Of a DNA stretch of 64,000 bases, positions 45,232-53,796 are shown one piece after another. The position numbers and the translations under genes are program-made. The notes below the pieces were generated by a model. The model was given only the letters and a program-made list of their open reading frames with translations, was not told the DNA's origin and did no database searches. Positions within the stretch are counted from its first letter, which is position 1. Every line of letters begins with the position of its first letter. The stretch comes from Mycobacterium sp. 155 (GTDB lineage: Bacteria > Actinomycetota > Actinomycetes > Mycobacteriales > Mycobacteriaceae): positions 3,608,478-3,672,477 of the forward strand of contig NZ_KB892705.1 of the NCBI RefSeq assembly GCF_000373905.1, read 5' to 3'.

Positions 45232-46857
45232 ATGACACAGCCCGCGCATGCGCACCATTCCGCTCGGCACCGGATGGACCGCCGAGCACCACGCCGCGGT
45301 CTTCGGGTTGCCCGCAGGGTGATCGTCGGGCTGGCCGCGACAGCCGTGCTGGCGGGCACGGGCATGGCCTGGGCCGGCTATCACGGCGCGCTCAACGGCA
45401 TCACTACGTCCAATGCGCTGGCGGGCGGTCCCGCGTCGTCGGGTAACACCGAGAACATCCTCATCATGGGACTGGACAGCCGGCTCGATCAGCACGGCAA
45501 TCCGCTGCCGCAGGACATCTACGATGCTCTGCACGCCGGCGATGAGACGGTCGGGGGCTATAACGCCAACGTGCTGATCGTCGTTCACCTGCCGGGCGAC
45601 GGGAGCCCGGCCACGGCGTTCTCCATCCCGCGCGACGACTATGTACAGCTGGCCGGATGCCCGTCGGGCACCTGCAAGGGCAAGATCAAGCAGGCCTACG
45701 GGCTGGCCTACCAGCATGCGATGGACAGCCTGGAGTCGGAATCCGACAACGCGGCCGTCCACGAGCAGCAAGCCCGCGAGGCGGGACGCAAAGCCGAGAT
45801 CGCCACGGTGCGCAATCTGCTGGGTATCCCGATCGATCACTTCGTCGAGGTCACCCTTGGCGCGTTCTTCCAGATCGCCAAGGCTGTCCAGCCGATCACC
45901 GTATGCCTCAACGCCGACACGTCGGATCCCTACTCAGGAGCCAACTTTCGCAAGGGCGTCCAGGAGATCGACGCCGCTCAGGCCATGGCGTTCGTGCGGC
46001 AGCGCCGTGACGTCAACGACGAGAACTTCACCGACCTCGACCGCACCCGGCGCCAGCAGGCATTCATCGCGGCGCTGGTGTCCGCGCTGGGTCACAACGG
46101 CGGGCTGAACGACGCCAGCACGCTGCACAACCTACTGAACGTCGCCAAGCAGAACGTGGCCCTGGACTCCGGTTTCGATCTCGCCGAATTCACCAGGCGC
46201 GCATCGGCTCTCACCGATCATCCGCCGTCGCTGTACACCTTGCCGATCAAGGAGTTCGGGCGGGACTCCCTGGGCGAGGACGTCAACATCATCGACGTAC
46301 CCACCGTCCGCAAGATCGTGCACGACCTGGTCTCCGGACCCGATTCCGGTTCCACGCCGACCAGTACGCCGGCGAAAGAGTCGAAACTCGACGGTCACGG
46401 TGCTGTACTCGACGTAGTCAACGCGTCGTCCTACAGCGGACTGGCCACACATCTGGAGTCCACCTTCACCGCAAAGGGATTCACCGAGGGGCAGATCAGT
46501 GACGCACCGGCGTTGTCGGCGACCACCACGCTCGAGTTCGGGCAGGGCGCCGACGCGGCGGCGCACGCATTGGCCGACGAACTGGGACTGACGGCCGCGC
46601 CGGCCACCGGTGTCACTCCCGGCGCCGTGCAGTTGACCATCGGCACCGACTTCCCCGCGGACGAGTACCTCGGCCAGGGCGCCGACGCGATGTCGGGCAG
46701 CCAGACGTCGTCTGGAACTTCGTGGTCGACGACAACCGCGTCGACTACCGCGAGCGCACCCGTGACCACCGTGGCCGCCACCGCGACCGGTAGCTACACA
46801 CCCGCGCCGACGGACCTGACCCAGATGAAGGTTTCAGGTATTCCGTGCGTGAAATAG
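45232..46857 (+). CDS. LytR-CpsA-Psr (LCP) family cell-wall ligase
   Basis: A 541-residue protein with a basic cytoplasmic N-terminus, one anchor helix (RVIVGLAATAVLAGTGMAWAG) and the LCP domain: NILIMGLDSRLDQHG, FSIPRDDYVQLAG, IGKIK-like KGKIKQAYGLAY and MAFVRQRRDVNDENFTDLDRTRRQQAFI, which carry the conserved Asp/Arg residues that bind polyprenyl pyrophosphate. A C-terminal LytR_C domain (VLDVVNASSYSGLATHLESTFTAKGF) follows, then a Ser/Thr-rich tail. LCP enzymes attach arabinogalactan to peptidoglycan in mycobacteria. It is one of several expected paralogs. Two CATAATGRCAGG repeats precede its start. Confidence 0.93.
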   Translation: MTQPAHAHHSARHRMDRRAPRRGLRVARRVIVGLAATAVLAGTGMAWAGYHGALNGITTSNALAGGPASSGNTENILIMGLDSRLDQHGNPLPQDIYDALHAGDETVGGYNANVLIVVHLPGDGSPATAFSIPRDDYVQLAGCPSGTCKGKIKQAYGLAYQHAMDSLESESDNAAVHEQQAREAGRKAEIATVRNLLGIPIDHFVEVTLGAFFQIAKAVQPITVCLNADTSDPYSGANFRKGVQEIDAAQAMAFVRQRRDVNDENFTDLDRTRRQQAFIAALVSALGHNGGLNDASTLHNLLNVAKQNVALDSGFDLAEFTRRASALTDHPPSLYTLPIKEFGRDSLGEDVNIIDVPTVRKIVHDLVSGPDSGSTPTSTPAKESKLDGHGAVLDVVNASSYSGLATHLESTFTAKGFTEGQISDAPALSATTTLEFGQGADAAAHALADELGLTAAPATGVTPGAVQLTIGTDFPADEYLGQGADAMSGSQTSSGTSWSTTTASTTASAPVTTVAATATGSYTPAPTDLTQMKVSGIPCVK

Positions 46858-46861
46858 GCTG

Positions 46862-48025
46862 CTAGAGCACCACTGTCACGCGGGTACCCACTCCCGGCCG
46901 GGTGTCGACGTTGATGGTGCCGCCGTTGGCTTCGACCCGGACCTGCAACGACGCCAAGCCGATGTGCCCGCTTGCGACGGATGTCGTCACCCTCGCCGGG
47001 TCGAAGCCGACGCCGTCATCGGCCACCACCAACACGATCCGATCCCCTTTGCAATGCAGGCCGACGGTCACCTCGGTGGCGCGGGCGTGCTTGTTCACAT
47101 TCGCCAGCAGTTCGCGGGCCACCCGGTACAGCAGGGCCTGCGACGCCGGCTGGCCGACGTCCCCGATGTCGGCGGTGATCACCAGATCGCGATTATCGTA
47201 CTGGCGCAACAATTCCCGCACCGCCGCGGCAAGTCCGAGCTGCGCGAGCACTTGCGGGTGCAGTTCGGTGACCGTCAAGCGCAACCCGGCAGCGGTCTCC
47301 TGCAGCGCCGCGCGCACCCGATCCAGCGCTGGATCCGGAATGCGTTCGCGGATCTCGTCGAGATCCAGCCGCGCGGCCAGCAGAGTCTGCAACGGCCCGT
47401 CGTGCAGGTGCTCTGCGAGTTCGGCATTGCGGATGTCGTCGGCGCGCGCGGATTCCGACACCAATCGGCGGCGTACTTCCAGCAGCGACCGCACCCGCGC
47501 CGACCGGCGCACCAGCACCAGGGACAACGCGGTGGTCGCCACCGCAAGCCAGACCAGGAAGCCCACGTTCATGTAAACGACGTTGGGCAGCCCGACGTTG
47601 TCGTCACGCTTGGAGTAGAAAATCCACACCACCAAGTAGCCGAGCGCGGTCGCAGCGCCGAGCAGCGCGGTGAGCATCGGACGGTCTTGGAACGCGATGG
47701 AGATCGGCAGCAGGAAGAACACCGGCAGCAGCGCTGCCGTGGCGCCGCCCGAGACCGCGCACAGCGCCACCAGCACCAGCACGTCCACGGCCGTCGACGC
47801 CCATTCCACCCAGCGCGGCATCGGCCCGCGCAGCACCACCACCAGCCAGAGCACCGCCGCTATGGCGTACACACCGATGATCACCGCGTAGACCTCGGGC
47901 AGCCAGTGGTCCACTTCCCACACCGAGACCAGCATGAGGATCAACACGATCAACGGGATCCGCAATATCGCCGATACCCGCACGGGTTGCGAGGCAAAGA
48001 AGTCGACGGTCCGTTGAAACGGCAT
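46862..48025 (-). CDS. NarL-system type sensor histidine kinase
   Basis: A 387-residue kinase. Residues about 20-175 hold six membrane helices without an obvious external domain. The HisKA_3 dimerisation box is NAELAEHLHDGPLQTLLAARLDL, with His208 as phosphorylation site. The HATPase domain shows ELLANVNKHARATEV, VVADDGVGFDP and GHIGLASLQVRVEANGGTINV. The start at 48025 lies one base after the stop of the response regulator, fixing the N-terminus and indicating coupling. The signal is unknown; a membrane-embedded sensor suggests a membrane or cell-wall cue. Confidence 0.93.
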   Translation of the reverse strand: MPFQRTVDFFASQPVRVSAILRIPLIVLILMLVSVWEVDHWLPEVYAVIIGVYAIAAVLWLVVVLRGPMPRWVEWASTAVDVLVLVALCAVSGGATAALLPVFFLLPISIAFQDRPMLTALLGAATALGYLVVWIFYSKRDDNVGLPNVVYMNVGFLVWLAVATTALSLVLVRRSARVRSLLEVRRRLVSESARADDIRNAELAEHLHDGPLQTLLAARLDLDEIRERIPDPALDRVRAALQETAAGLRLTVTELHPQVLAQLGLAAAVRELLRQYDNRDLVITADIGDVGQPASQALLYRVARELLANVNKHARATEVTVGLHCKGDRIVLVVADDGVGFDPARVTTSVASGHIGLASLQVRVEANGGTINVDTRPGVGTRVTVVL

Positions 48026-48026
48026 A

Positions 48027-48665
48027 TCAGTCCAGCAGCTTGCGCCGCATCGCCTCGGCGACCGCGGCGGCACGGTCACCGACCCCGAGCTTCTCGTAGA
48101 GCCGCTGCACATGCGTCTTGACCGTCGACGGCGCGAGGTAGAGCTCCTTGGCCATGGCCGGAATGCTGCGTCCCTTGGCGATGAGATCGAGCACCTCGCG
48201 CTCACGCGGGCTGAGCACCGGGGTGTCGGGATCGTTGCGCCGCCGGATTTCGCCGGCCAGCCCGGCGGCCAGGTTCGGGTCGATCACGTCGCGACCCTTC
48301 GCACAGGACAACACCGCGTTGACCAGCTCGCTGCGGGTCGACTCCTTGGACAAGAACCCCGCCGCGCCCTGCTGCAGGGCCGTGTACACGATGGCTGACT
48401 CGTCATGCGCCGAGATCAACAACACCCGGGTCCCAAGTTCGTCGCGACTGACCGCGGCCGCCACTTGCGCGCCGTCGAGTTGCGGCATGCGGTAGTCCAG
48501 CAGAGCCACCTGGGGGCGATGGGTCTTGATGAGCTCCAGTGCGTCCGCGCCGTTGTCGGCCTCGGCGACGACGTCGATCTCACCACTGGAGGTCAATGCC
48601 CGCACTACACCTTCGCGGAACATCGGATGGTCATCGCCCACTACCACCCGCACCTTGTCGACCAT
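48027..48665 (-). CDS. NarL/FixJ family response regulator
   Basis: A 212-residue response regulator. The receiver domain has the acidic pair (VVGDDHPMF), phospho-acceptor Asp57 in LLDYRMP, the conserved Ser/Thr in LISAHD and Lys in FLSKEST. The LuxR-type HTH is LSPREREVLDLIAKGRSIPAMAKELYLAPSTVKTHVQRLYEKLG. It is encoded first in the operon with its kinase one base downstream. Regulatory targets are unknown. The divergent LysR gene starts 87 bp away. Confidence 0.94.
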   Translation of the reverse strand: MVDKVRVVVGDDHPMFREGVVRALTSSGEIDVVAEADNGADALELIKTHRPQVALLDYRMPQLDGAQVAAAVSRDELGTRVLLISAHDESAIVYTALQQGAAGFLSKESTRSELVNAVLSCAKGRDVIDPNLAAGLAGEIRRRNDPDTPVLSPREREVLDLIAKGRSIPAMAKELYLAPSTVKTHVQRLYEKLGVGDRAAAVAEAMRRKLLD

Positions 48666-48752
48666 GGGGCACAGCATCCCACAGCGTCGCTCTTCACCGG
48701 GCCGGAAAACCCCTTGGTTCTGCCGCTGGAACGGACCCGGGACAATCACCAC

Positions 48753-49634
48753 ATGCACCTGGACGAGCTGCACTGGTTCGTCGTGCTCGCCGAGACCGAG
48801 CACGTCACCGACGCCGCGGCCGAGCTGCACATCAGCCAGCCCACGCTGTCGCGCGCGCTGGCCCGGTTGGAGGACGAGGTGGGCACACCGTTGTTCGACC
48901 GGGTCGGGCGCCGGCTACGGCTCAACGCCTACGGTGAGATCCTGCTCGAGCATGCGCGCCGGAGTTTGGCCGAAATGCGTTCTGCCACTGAGCGAATTGC
49001 CGCCCTGCACGATCCCGACACCGGAACCGTCCGGCTGGCATTCCTGCACTCACAGGCCAGCTGGTTCGTTCCGGATCTGCTGCGCCGGTTCCGCGCCGAG
49101 GCTCCGCGCGTGCAGTTCGGCCTGATCCAGGGTGCCGCCCACGAGATCGTCGAAGCGCTCGCCGGGGGCCGGGTGGACCTGGCCATCACCTCGCCCCGCC
49201 CGGAGGGATACCGGTGGCGCGGGCTGTACCTGGAACGGTTGTGCCTGGCTGTGCCGCGCGGACACCGGCTCGCCGGGCGGACCCGGATCCGCCTGGCCGA
49301 CGCCGGCGCCGAGCCGTTCGTCGCGCTGGCACCCGGGTTCGGGCTGCGTCAGCTCACCGATGAATTGTGCGCGGAGGCCGGGATCGAGCCGCAGGTGGTG
49401 TTCGAGGCCATGGAGATCCCGACCATGGAGGGTTTGGTTGCAGCCGGTTTCGGTGTCGCGGTGGTGCCGGTTCCGCGGCCCGAGCGGGCCGAGCCGGGGG
49501 CCGTCTACATCCCGTTGTCGCAGACCTCGGCCAAGCGCCATCTGGGTCTGGCCTGGTCCGCGGACCGTCCGTTGCCGCCCGCTGCCGAGAGGTTCGCTCA
49601 GTTCGTCATACGTGAATCGCATGAAGAGCACTAA
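48753..49634 (+). CDS. LysR family transcriptional regulator
   Basis: A 293-residue LysR protein. The N-terminal winged helix reads LDELHWFVVLAETEHVTDAAAELHISQPTLSRALARLEDEVGTPLFDRVGRRLRLNAYGE, the family hallmark (residues 3-62). The substrate-binding domain has GLIQGAAHEIVEALAGGRVDLAITSP and MEGLVAAGFGVAVVPV. Such regulators often control an adjacent gene; here the MFS gene 46 bp downstream is in the same direction, so LysR control of the exporter is possible but not the usual divergent arrangement. A GACAAT box lies 6 bp before the ATG. Confidence 0.93.
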   Translation: MHLDELHWFVVLAETEHVTDAAAELHISQPTLSRALARLEDEVGTPLFDRVGRRLRLNAYGEILLEHARRSLAEMRSATERIAALHDPDTGTVRLAFLHSQASWFVPDLLRRFRAEAPRVQFGLIQGAAHEIVEALAGGRVDLAITSPRPEGYRWRGLYLERLCLAVPRGHRLAGRTRIRLADAGAEPFVALAPGFGLRQLTDELCAEAGIEPQVVFEAMEIPTMEGLVAAGFGVAVVPVPRPERAEPGAVYIPLSQTSAKRHLGLAWSADRPLPPAAERFAQFVIRESHEEH

Positions 49635-49643
49635 ATCTATGCA

Positions 49644-49673
49644 TTGGACACATCGGATGTAGCTGCCTAACGT
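49644..49673 (+). promoter_or_regulatory. Promoter of the MFS gene
   Basis: TTGGAC (49644-49649), 18-bp spacer, TAACGT (49668-49673), then 7 bp to the GTG at 49681; predicted leaderless. Confidence 0.55.
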
Positions 49674-49680
49674 CGACGGG

Positions 49681-50979
49681 GTGACTGCTGCTCCTGTGAT
49701 CTCCGTTGACTGGCAAGGGCACACGCGCGGCTCCGCCGACTACCGGCGGTTGCTCGCCGCGTTGTTCTGCGCCGGAGTCGCGACCTTCGCGCAACTGTAT
49801 TCCCCACAGGCCGTGCTGCCCCTGATCGCGCGCGACCTGGGTACCGGCGCTGCCGGCACCGCTCTGGCCATCTCGACGGCGACCATCGGTCTGGCGGTCG
49901 GAGTGATCCCGTGGGCGGCGCTGGCAGACCGCATCGGCCGCGTCCAGGCGATGACGATATCCGTCACGGCTGCCGCGGTTCTCGGGCTACTGGTGCCGCT
50001 GTCACCGACTTTCCACCTGCTGCTGACCGGCCGTTTTCTGGAGGGGTTGGCGGTGGCCGGAGTGCCGGCAATCGCGGTCGCGTACCTGACCGAGGAGATC
50101 AACGCCGGACATGCGGCCCGGGCTGCAGGCACCTACGTCGCAGGCACGACGATCGGCGGGCTGTCCGGCCGACTGGTAACAGGGCCCGTCGCCGAACACT
50201 TCGGCTGGCGCATCGGCGTGCTGACGGTGGCCGTGCTGTGCGGACTGGCTGCGTTTGCGTTCGCCAAACTGGCCCCGCCGGCGCAGGGATTCACCCCCGC
50301 CCGCAGCCACCGCGAGCTGGGCCCGCGGCTGTGGGCCAACCTGCGCTCACCGCGTCAGCTGGTGCTGTACGCCCAGGGTTTCCTGCTGATGGGCGGGTTC
50401 ATCGCGATCTACAACTTCCTGGGCTTCCGGCTGATGGCTGCGCCGTTCCATCTGCCCCAGACCGCGGTAAGCCTGGTGTTCCTGGCCTACCTGGCGGGCA
50501 CCTGGGCGTCGGCGCGGGCCGGGGCCGAAGCCACTCGGTTCGGCAGGCGGACAGTACTGCTCGCCTCGATCGCGACGATGGTCGTCGGCGTCGCCATCAC
50601 GCTGAGCGACAACCTCGCGGCGGTGCTGGCGGGCCTGGTGATCGCTACCGCAGGGTTCTTCGGGGCGCACGCCGTAGTTTCAGGTTGGGTCGGCACCGCC
50701 GCAGCTCCCGAGGGCAAGGCGCAGGCCTCCTCGCTGTACAACCTCTTCTACTACGGCGGGTCCAGTGCGGTGGGCTGGTTCGGCGGCGTTGCGTTTGATG
50801 CGGTCGGCTGGCCTGCCGTGGCGGCGCTGGTCATCGCCCTGGCGGTGGTAGCGGGGTTGCTGGCGTGCACGCTCAAACACCACAGCGGCGGGCCGCTCAA
50901 ACACCACAGCGGCGGGCCGCTCAACTACCAGAGTTCGATATCGCGGCCGTATTCCGACTCCGGACGCGGACCGAAGTAG
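49681..50979 (+). CDS. MFS transporter
   Basis: A 432-residue major facilitator with twelve helices. The motif A-like loop is [19 protein letters not shown], and the second half has [14 protein letters not shown]. It is of the YnfM/CynX-like drug or small-molecule exporter type; substrate unknown. The GTG start follows a TAACGT box. The C-terminus is odd: after the last helix ([10 protein letters not shown]) come two copies of KHHSGGPL encoded by a perfect 24-bp tandem repeat, and then about 18 residues that run antisense into the DUF1348 gene. The original stop was probably lost or displaced there. Confidence 0.9.
   Translation: MTAAPVISVDWQGHTRGSADYRRLLAALFCAGVATFAQLYSPQAVLPLIARDLGTGAAGTALAISTATIGLAVGVIPWAALADRIGRVQAMTISVTAAAVLGLLVPLSPTFHLLLTGRFLEGLAVAGVPAIAVAYLTEEINAGHAARAAGTYVAGTTIGGLSGRLVTGPVAEHFGWRIGVLTVAVLCGLAAFAFAKLAPPAQGFTPARSHRELGPRLWANLRSPRQLVLYAQGFLLMGGFIAIYNFLGFRLMAAPFHLPQTAVSLVFLAYLAGTWASARAGAEATRFGRRTVLLASIATMVVGVAITLSDNLAAVLAGLVIATAGFFGAHAVVSGWVGTAAAPEGKAQASSLYNLFYYGGSSAVGWFGGVAFDAVGWPAVAALVIALAVVAGLLACTLKHHSGGPLKHHSGGPLNYQSSISRPYSDSGRGPK
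50871..50924. repeat. 24-bp perfect tandem repeat at the MFS 3' end
   Basis: The unit starts GCTCAAACACCACAGCGGCG and ends GGCC; copies are at 50871-50894 and 50895-50918, followed by a partial GCTCAA. It abuts the stop codon of the convergent DUF1348 gene at 50925. Confidence 0.85.
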
Positions 50980-51386
50980 CGCCGCTGCGATTCGTCGATG
51001 AGAACGTCGTTGATGCTGGCTTCACGCCGCGCCATCAGCCCGTCATCGGTGAACTGCCACAGCTCGTTGCCGTAGCTGCGGTACCACTGCCCGTCGGCGT
51101 CGTGCCATTCGTACTGGAACCGCACCGCCATCCGGTTCTCCCGGAAGCCCCACAGGCTCTTGCGCAGCACGTAGTCCAGCTCGCGCTCCCATTTGCGGGT
51201 CAGGAACGCCACGATCTGCTCCCGGCCGACGATGTGTTCGGCACGGTTGCGCCAGTGGGAATCCGGCGTGTAGGCCAGGCTGACGCGTTGCGGATCGCGG
51301 GTATTCCAGGCGTCTTCGGCGGCTTGGACTTTCTGAGCAGCCGTCTCCTGAGTGAACGGCGGGAACGGGGGGCGAGGTCCGGTCAT
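50925..51386 (-). CDS. DUF1348 (NTF2-like) protein
   Basis: A 153-residue protein, full family length. The signature is dense: [53 protein letters not shown] at residues 6-58 and [41 protein letters not shown] later. DUF1348 proteins adopt an NTF2-like cone fold and are often stress or detoxification associated; no reaction is established. Its 3' end overlaps the MFS gene by 55 bp on the opposite strand. Confidence 0.92.
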   Translation of the reverse strand: MTGPRPPFPPFTQETAAQKVQAAEDAWNTRDPQRVSLAYTPDSHWRNRAEHIVGREQIVAFLTRKWERELDYVLRKSLWGFRENRMAVRFQYEWHDADGQWYRSYGNELWQFTDDGLMARREASINDVLIDESQRRYFGPRPESEYGRDIELW

Positions 51387-51417
51387 GTCACCTTTCTACC
51401 TGTCTAACCATGTGTCA

Positions 51418-51423
51418 TATCGT
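51418..51423 (+). promoter_or_regulatory. -10 box of the fadE2-ptpB operon
   Basis: TATCGT ends 7 bp before the ATG at 51431, supporting that start over an upstream frame position at 51410. Confidence 0.55.
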
Positions 51424-51430
51424 GGCTTGC

Positions 51431-52684
51431 ATGGACTTCGCGATGTCGGCCAAGGCGACTGATCACCACAAGCGGCTCACCGACTTCATGACCGAGCATG
51501 TCTTCCCGGCAGAGGCGTCCTACGACGCCTATCGAGAAGAGAAAGGTCCGAAAGACCACACGGTGCCGCCGGTGATCGAGGAGCTCAAGGCCAAGGCGAA
51601 GGCCGCCGGGCTGTGGAATCTGTTCCTGCCCTCGGAGTCGGGGCTGACCAACCTGGAGTACGCGCCGCTCGCCGAGATCTCGGGCTGGAGCCCGGAGATC
51701 GCCCCCGAGGCGATCAACTGTCAGGCCCCCGATACCGGCAACATGGAGACCCTGCACCTGTTTGCCACCGAGGCGCAGCGCAAGCAGTGGCTCGAGCCGC
51801 TGCTGGCCGGTGCCATCCGCAGCGCGTTCGCGATGACAGAACCCGCCGTGGCCTCCTCCGATGCCCGCAACATCGAGACCACGATGCTGCGCGACGGGGC
51901 CGACTACGTGATCAACGGCCACAAGTGGTGGATCAGCGGGGCCGCCGACCCACGCTGCAAGATCCTGATCGTCATGGGCCGCACCAACCCCGACGCAGCC
52001 TCGCACGCTCAGCAGTCGATGATCCTGGTGCCGATCGATACGGCGGGGGTTACCGTCCGTCGTTCCTTGCCGGTGTTCGGTTGGCAGGACCAGCACGGGC
52101 ACAGCGAGATCGTGTTCGACAACGTGCGGGTGCCGGCCGAGAACTTGCTGCACGCGGAGGGCAGCGGGTTCGCCATCGCTCAGGCCCGGCTGGGTCCGGG
52201 CCGCATCCACCACTGCATGCGCGCGCTCGGGGCTGCCGAGCGAGCGTTGGCGCTGATGGTCGACCGGGCGCAGAAGCGTGTCGCGTTCGGTAAGCCGTTA
52301 GCCGATCAGGGTGTGGTGCGCGAGTCGATTGCCAAGTCCCGCAACGAGATCGACCAAGCCCGGCTGCTGTGCGAGAAGGCTGCGTGGACCATCGACCAGC
52401 AGGGCAACAAGGCCGCACATGTGCTGGTGTCCCAGATCAAGTCGGTGGCCCCGCAGGTGGCGTGCACGGTCATCGACCGAGCTATCCAGGTACACGGCGC
52501 GGCCGGGATCAGCGACGATTTCCCGTTGGCGCGGCTGTATGGCTGGCACCGTGCGATGCGGTTGTTCGACGGGCCCGACGAGGTGCATATGCGCACCATC
52601 GCGCGCGCGGAACTCGGTCGCCAGAAGTCTCCGCTGGCAACGGCGGCGTGCCGCCAATCGAATACGGCGGTGACGGCACAGTGA
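51431..52684 (+). CDS. fadE2: Acyl-CoA dehydrogenase FadE2
   Basis: A 417-residue protein of the ACAD10/11-like acyl-CoA dehydrogenase branch. Recognisable segments are FAMTEPAVASSDARNIET, INGHKWWISGAADPRCKILIVMG, GWQDQHGHSEIVFDNVRVP, GPGRIHHCMRALGAAERAL and HGAAGISDDFPLARLYGWHRAMRLFDGPDEVHMRTIAR. Its stop overlaps the phosphatase start (GTGA), reproducing the Rv0154c-Rv0153c pair of M. tuberculosis. It should oxidise an acyl-CoA, possibly a hydroxylated or branched one as for ACAD10/11 relatives. The ATG at 51431 is supported by a TATCGT box. Confidence 0.92.
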   Translation: MDFAMSAKATDHHKRLTDFMTEHVFPAEASYDAYREEKGPKDHTVPPVIEELKAKAKAAGLWNLFLPSESGLTNLEYAPLAEISGWSPEIAPEAINCQAPDTGNMETLHLFATEAQRKQWLEPLLAGAIRSAFAMTEPAVASSDARNIETTMLRDGADYVINGHKWWISGAADPRCKILIVMGRTNPDAASHAQQSMILVPIDTAGVTVRRSLPVFGWQDQHGHSEIVFDNVRVPAENLLHAEGSGFAIAQARLGPGRIHHCMRALGAAERALALMVDRAQKRVAFGKPLADQGVVRESIAKSRNEIDQARLLCEKAAWTIDQQGNKAAHVLVSQIKSVAPQVACTVIDRAIQVHGAAGISDDFPLARLYGWHRAMRLFDGPDEVHMRTIARAELGRQKSPLATAACRQSNTAVTAQ

Positions 52685-53481
52685 CCGTCGGGCTAGGGGA
52701 ACTGTCGGGGGCGTGGAACTTCCGGGATGTCGCGGAGTCCACCGGGATTCGGCCGGGGCGGCTTTACCGGTCCAGTGAGCTGAGCGCGCTCTCCGACGCG
52801 GGGCGCGACCGGTTCGTCGATCTCGCCATCACCGACGTCGCTGACCTGCGCTCGCACCGCGAGGTGCAACGCTGGGGCCCGGGCCTGGTTCCCGACGGCG
52901 TCGAGATACACATGCTGCCGTTCCACTTCCAGGACGACTCCGATCAGGACGCACCACACGAGTCGACGTTCCAGCGGGTGATGTCCGAATCACCGGGCAT
53001 TGAGAATATGGTGGACGCCGCCAAGCGGTACATGGTCGAGGTGTACCAGGAGTTCCCGACGCTGCCCGGCGCGCATATCGCAGTGCGACAAGTGATCTCG
53101 TTGCTGGCCGCGGGACGGCCGGTGCTCGCCCACTGCTTCGCCGGCAAAGACCGCACCGGGTTCACCGTGGCGACCGTGCTCAATGCCGTCGGCGTGCCGA
53201 GAGACGCCGTGATGGCCGACTTCCTCCGCAGCAACGATGCCATAGGAGCGCTGCGTGAGCACATCCTGGAGTCGGTGCGGGTCCGGTCTGCGGAGCGCTC
53301 CGAGATGTTGTCCTTCGCCGAAGCCCGGTTGACCGACGAGGTGCTAGGGGTGCGCGAGGAGTACCTCGACGCAGCTTGGCGCACGCTGGAGGACCGCTAT
53401 GGTTCGGAGGTCGGCTTCCTGCAGGCCGCTGGGGTGACCGAGACGGACCTCGTCGGCCTACGGGCGACGCTCCTCGGCTAG
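52681..53481 (+). CDS. ptpB: Tyrosine/phosphoinositide phosphatase PtpB
   Basis: A 266-residue phosphatase (M. tuberculosis MptpB 276). The GTG start overlaps the fadE2 stop, and the frame begins TVGLGELSGAWNFRDVAE. The P-loop HCFAGKDRTG gives catalytic Cys152 and Arg158, and its Lys-Asp pair is the feature that gives MptpB lipid as well as protein phosphatase activity. The general-acid and lid regions (LPFHFQDDSDQDAPHES) are present. In M. tuberculosis the enzyme is secreted and aids survival in macrophages; no signal peptide is visible here either. The conserved coupling to fadE2 in a probable non-pathogen suggests an older metabolic role. Confidence 0.93.
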   Translation: MTVGLGELSGAWNFRDVAESTGIRPGRLYRSSELSALSDAGRDRFVDLAITDVADLRSHREVQRWGPGLVPDGVEIHMLPFHFQDDSDQDAPHESTFQRVMSESPGIENMVDAAKRYMVEVYQEFPTLPGAHIAVRQVISLLAAGRPVLAHCFAGKDRTGFTVATVLNAVGVPRDAVMADFLRSNDAIGALREHILESVRVRSAERSEMLSFAEARLTDEVLGVREEYLDAAWRTLEDRYGSEVGFLQAAGVTETDLVGLRATLLG

Positions 53482-53680
53482 TTCACCGGCTTCGCCGCTG
53501 TCGTCACGATGATCAACTGTCACACTGGTCACCGAGCCGAACACTTGGTCGTTCGGCCCGGCTGTTCGCGACTTTGTCGCTCAAATCGCCACACCCGACC
53601 GTCTAGATATCATCAGCCCCACTGGCAATAACCTCAATTGACACTTATATCACTTCAGCATGTTCAGCCATCAGCTGTCA
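53482..53680. other. Intergenic stretch between ptpB and the insertion sequence
   Basis: No gene seen. It contains one GCGACTTTGTCGC palindrome (53568-53580) and, up to the IS edge, a less GC-rich patch (CAATAACCTCAATTGACACTTATATCAC). CTGTCACATG (53675-53684) forms an inverted repeat with CATGTGACAG (53730-53739) inside the IS end. Confidence 0.5.
53568..53580. repeat. REP-like palindrome, copy 1
   Basis: GCGAC-TTT-GTCGC, a 5-bp perfect stem with a 3-nt loop. Its flank (TCAAATCGCCACACCCGACC) is only loosely like those of copies 3 and 4. Confidence 0.55.
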
Positions 53681-53688
53681 CATGCCGC

Positions 53689-53746
53689 GTTGACTCATCA
53701 AAAATGTCCGTTTCGTTGATTCGTTGCCTCATGTGACAGTGCCCGG
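53689..53746 (+). repeat. Left-end iterated transposase sites (two copies)
   Basis: GTTGACTCA with a downstream ATGTCCG (53689-53710) and GTTGCCTCA with a downstream TGCCCGG (53723-53746), 34 bp apart, facing the right-end copies. Confidence 0.7.
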
Positions 53747-53796
53747 TTGCGGCGTGTCGTTGCGGTGGTGGGGTGGGGGTGGGTTAGCGCCGGGGG

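Noticed and set aside
44593..45840. 415-codon minus-strand frame over the acyl-CoA dehydrogenase and LCP genes
   Set aside because: It spans two well-supported genes in the opposite direction and has no recognisable domain.
53675..53739. CTGTCACATG/CATGTGACAG inverted repeat as the IS terminal repeat
   Set aside because: Both arms lie at the left end only and no matching arm was found at the right; the CATGCC..GTTG.CTCAT pair explains the two ends better.
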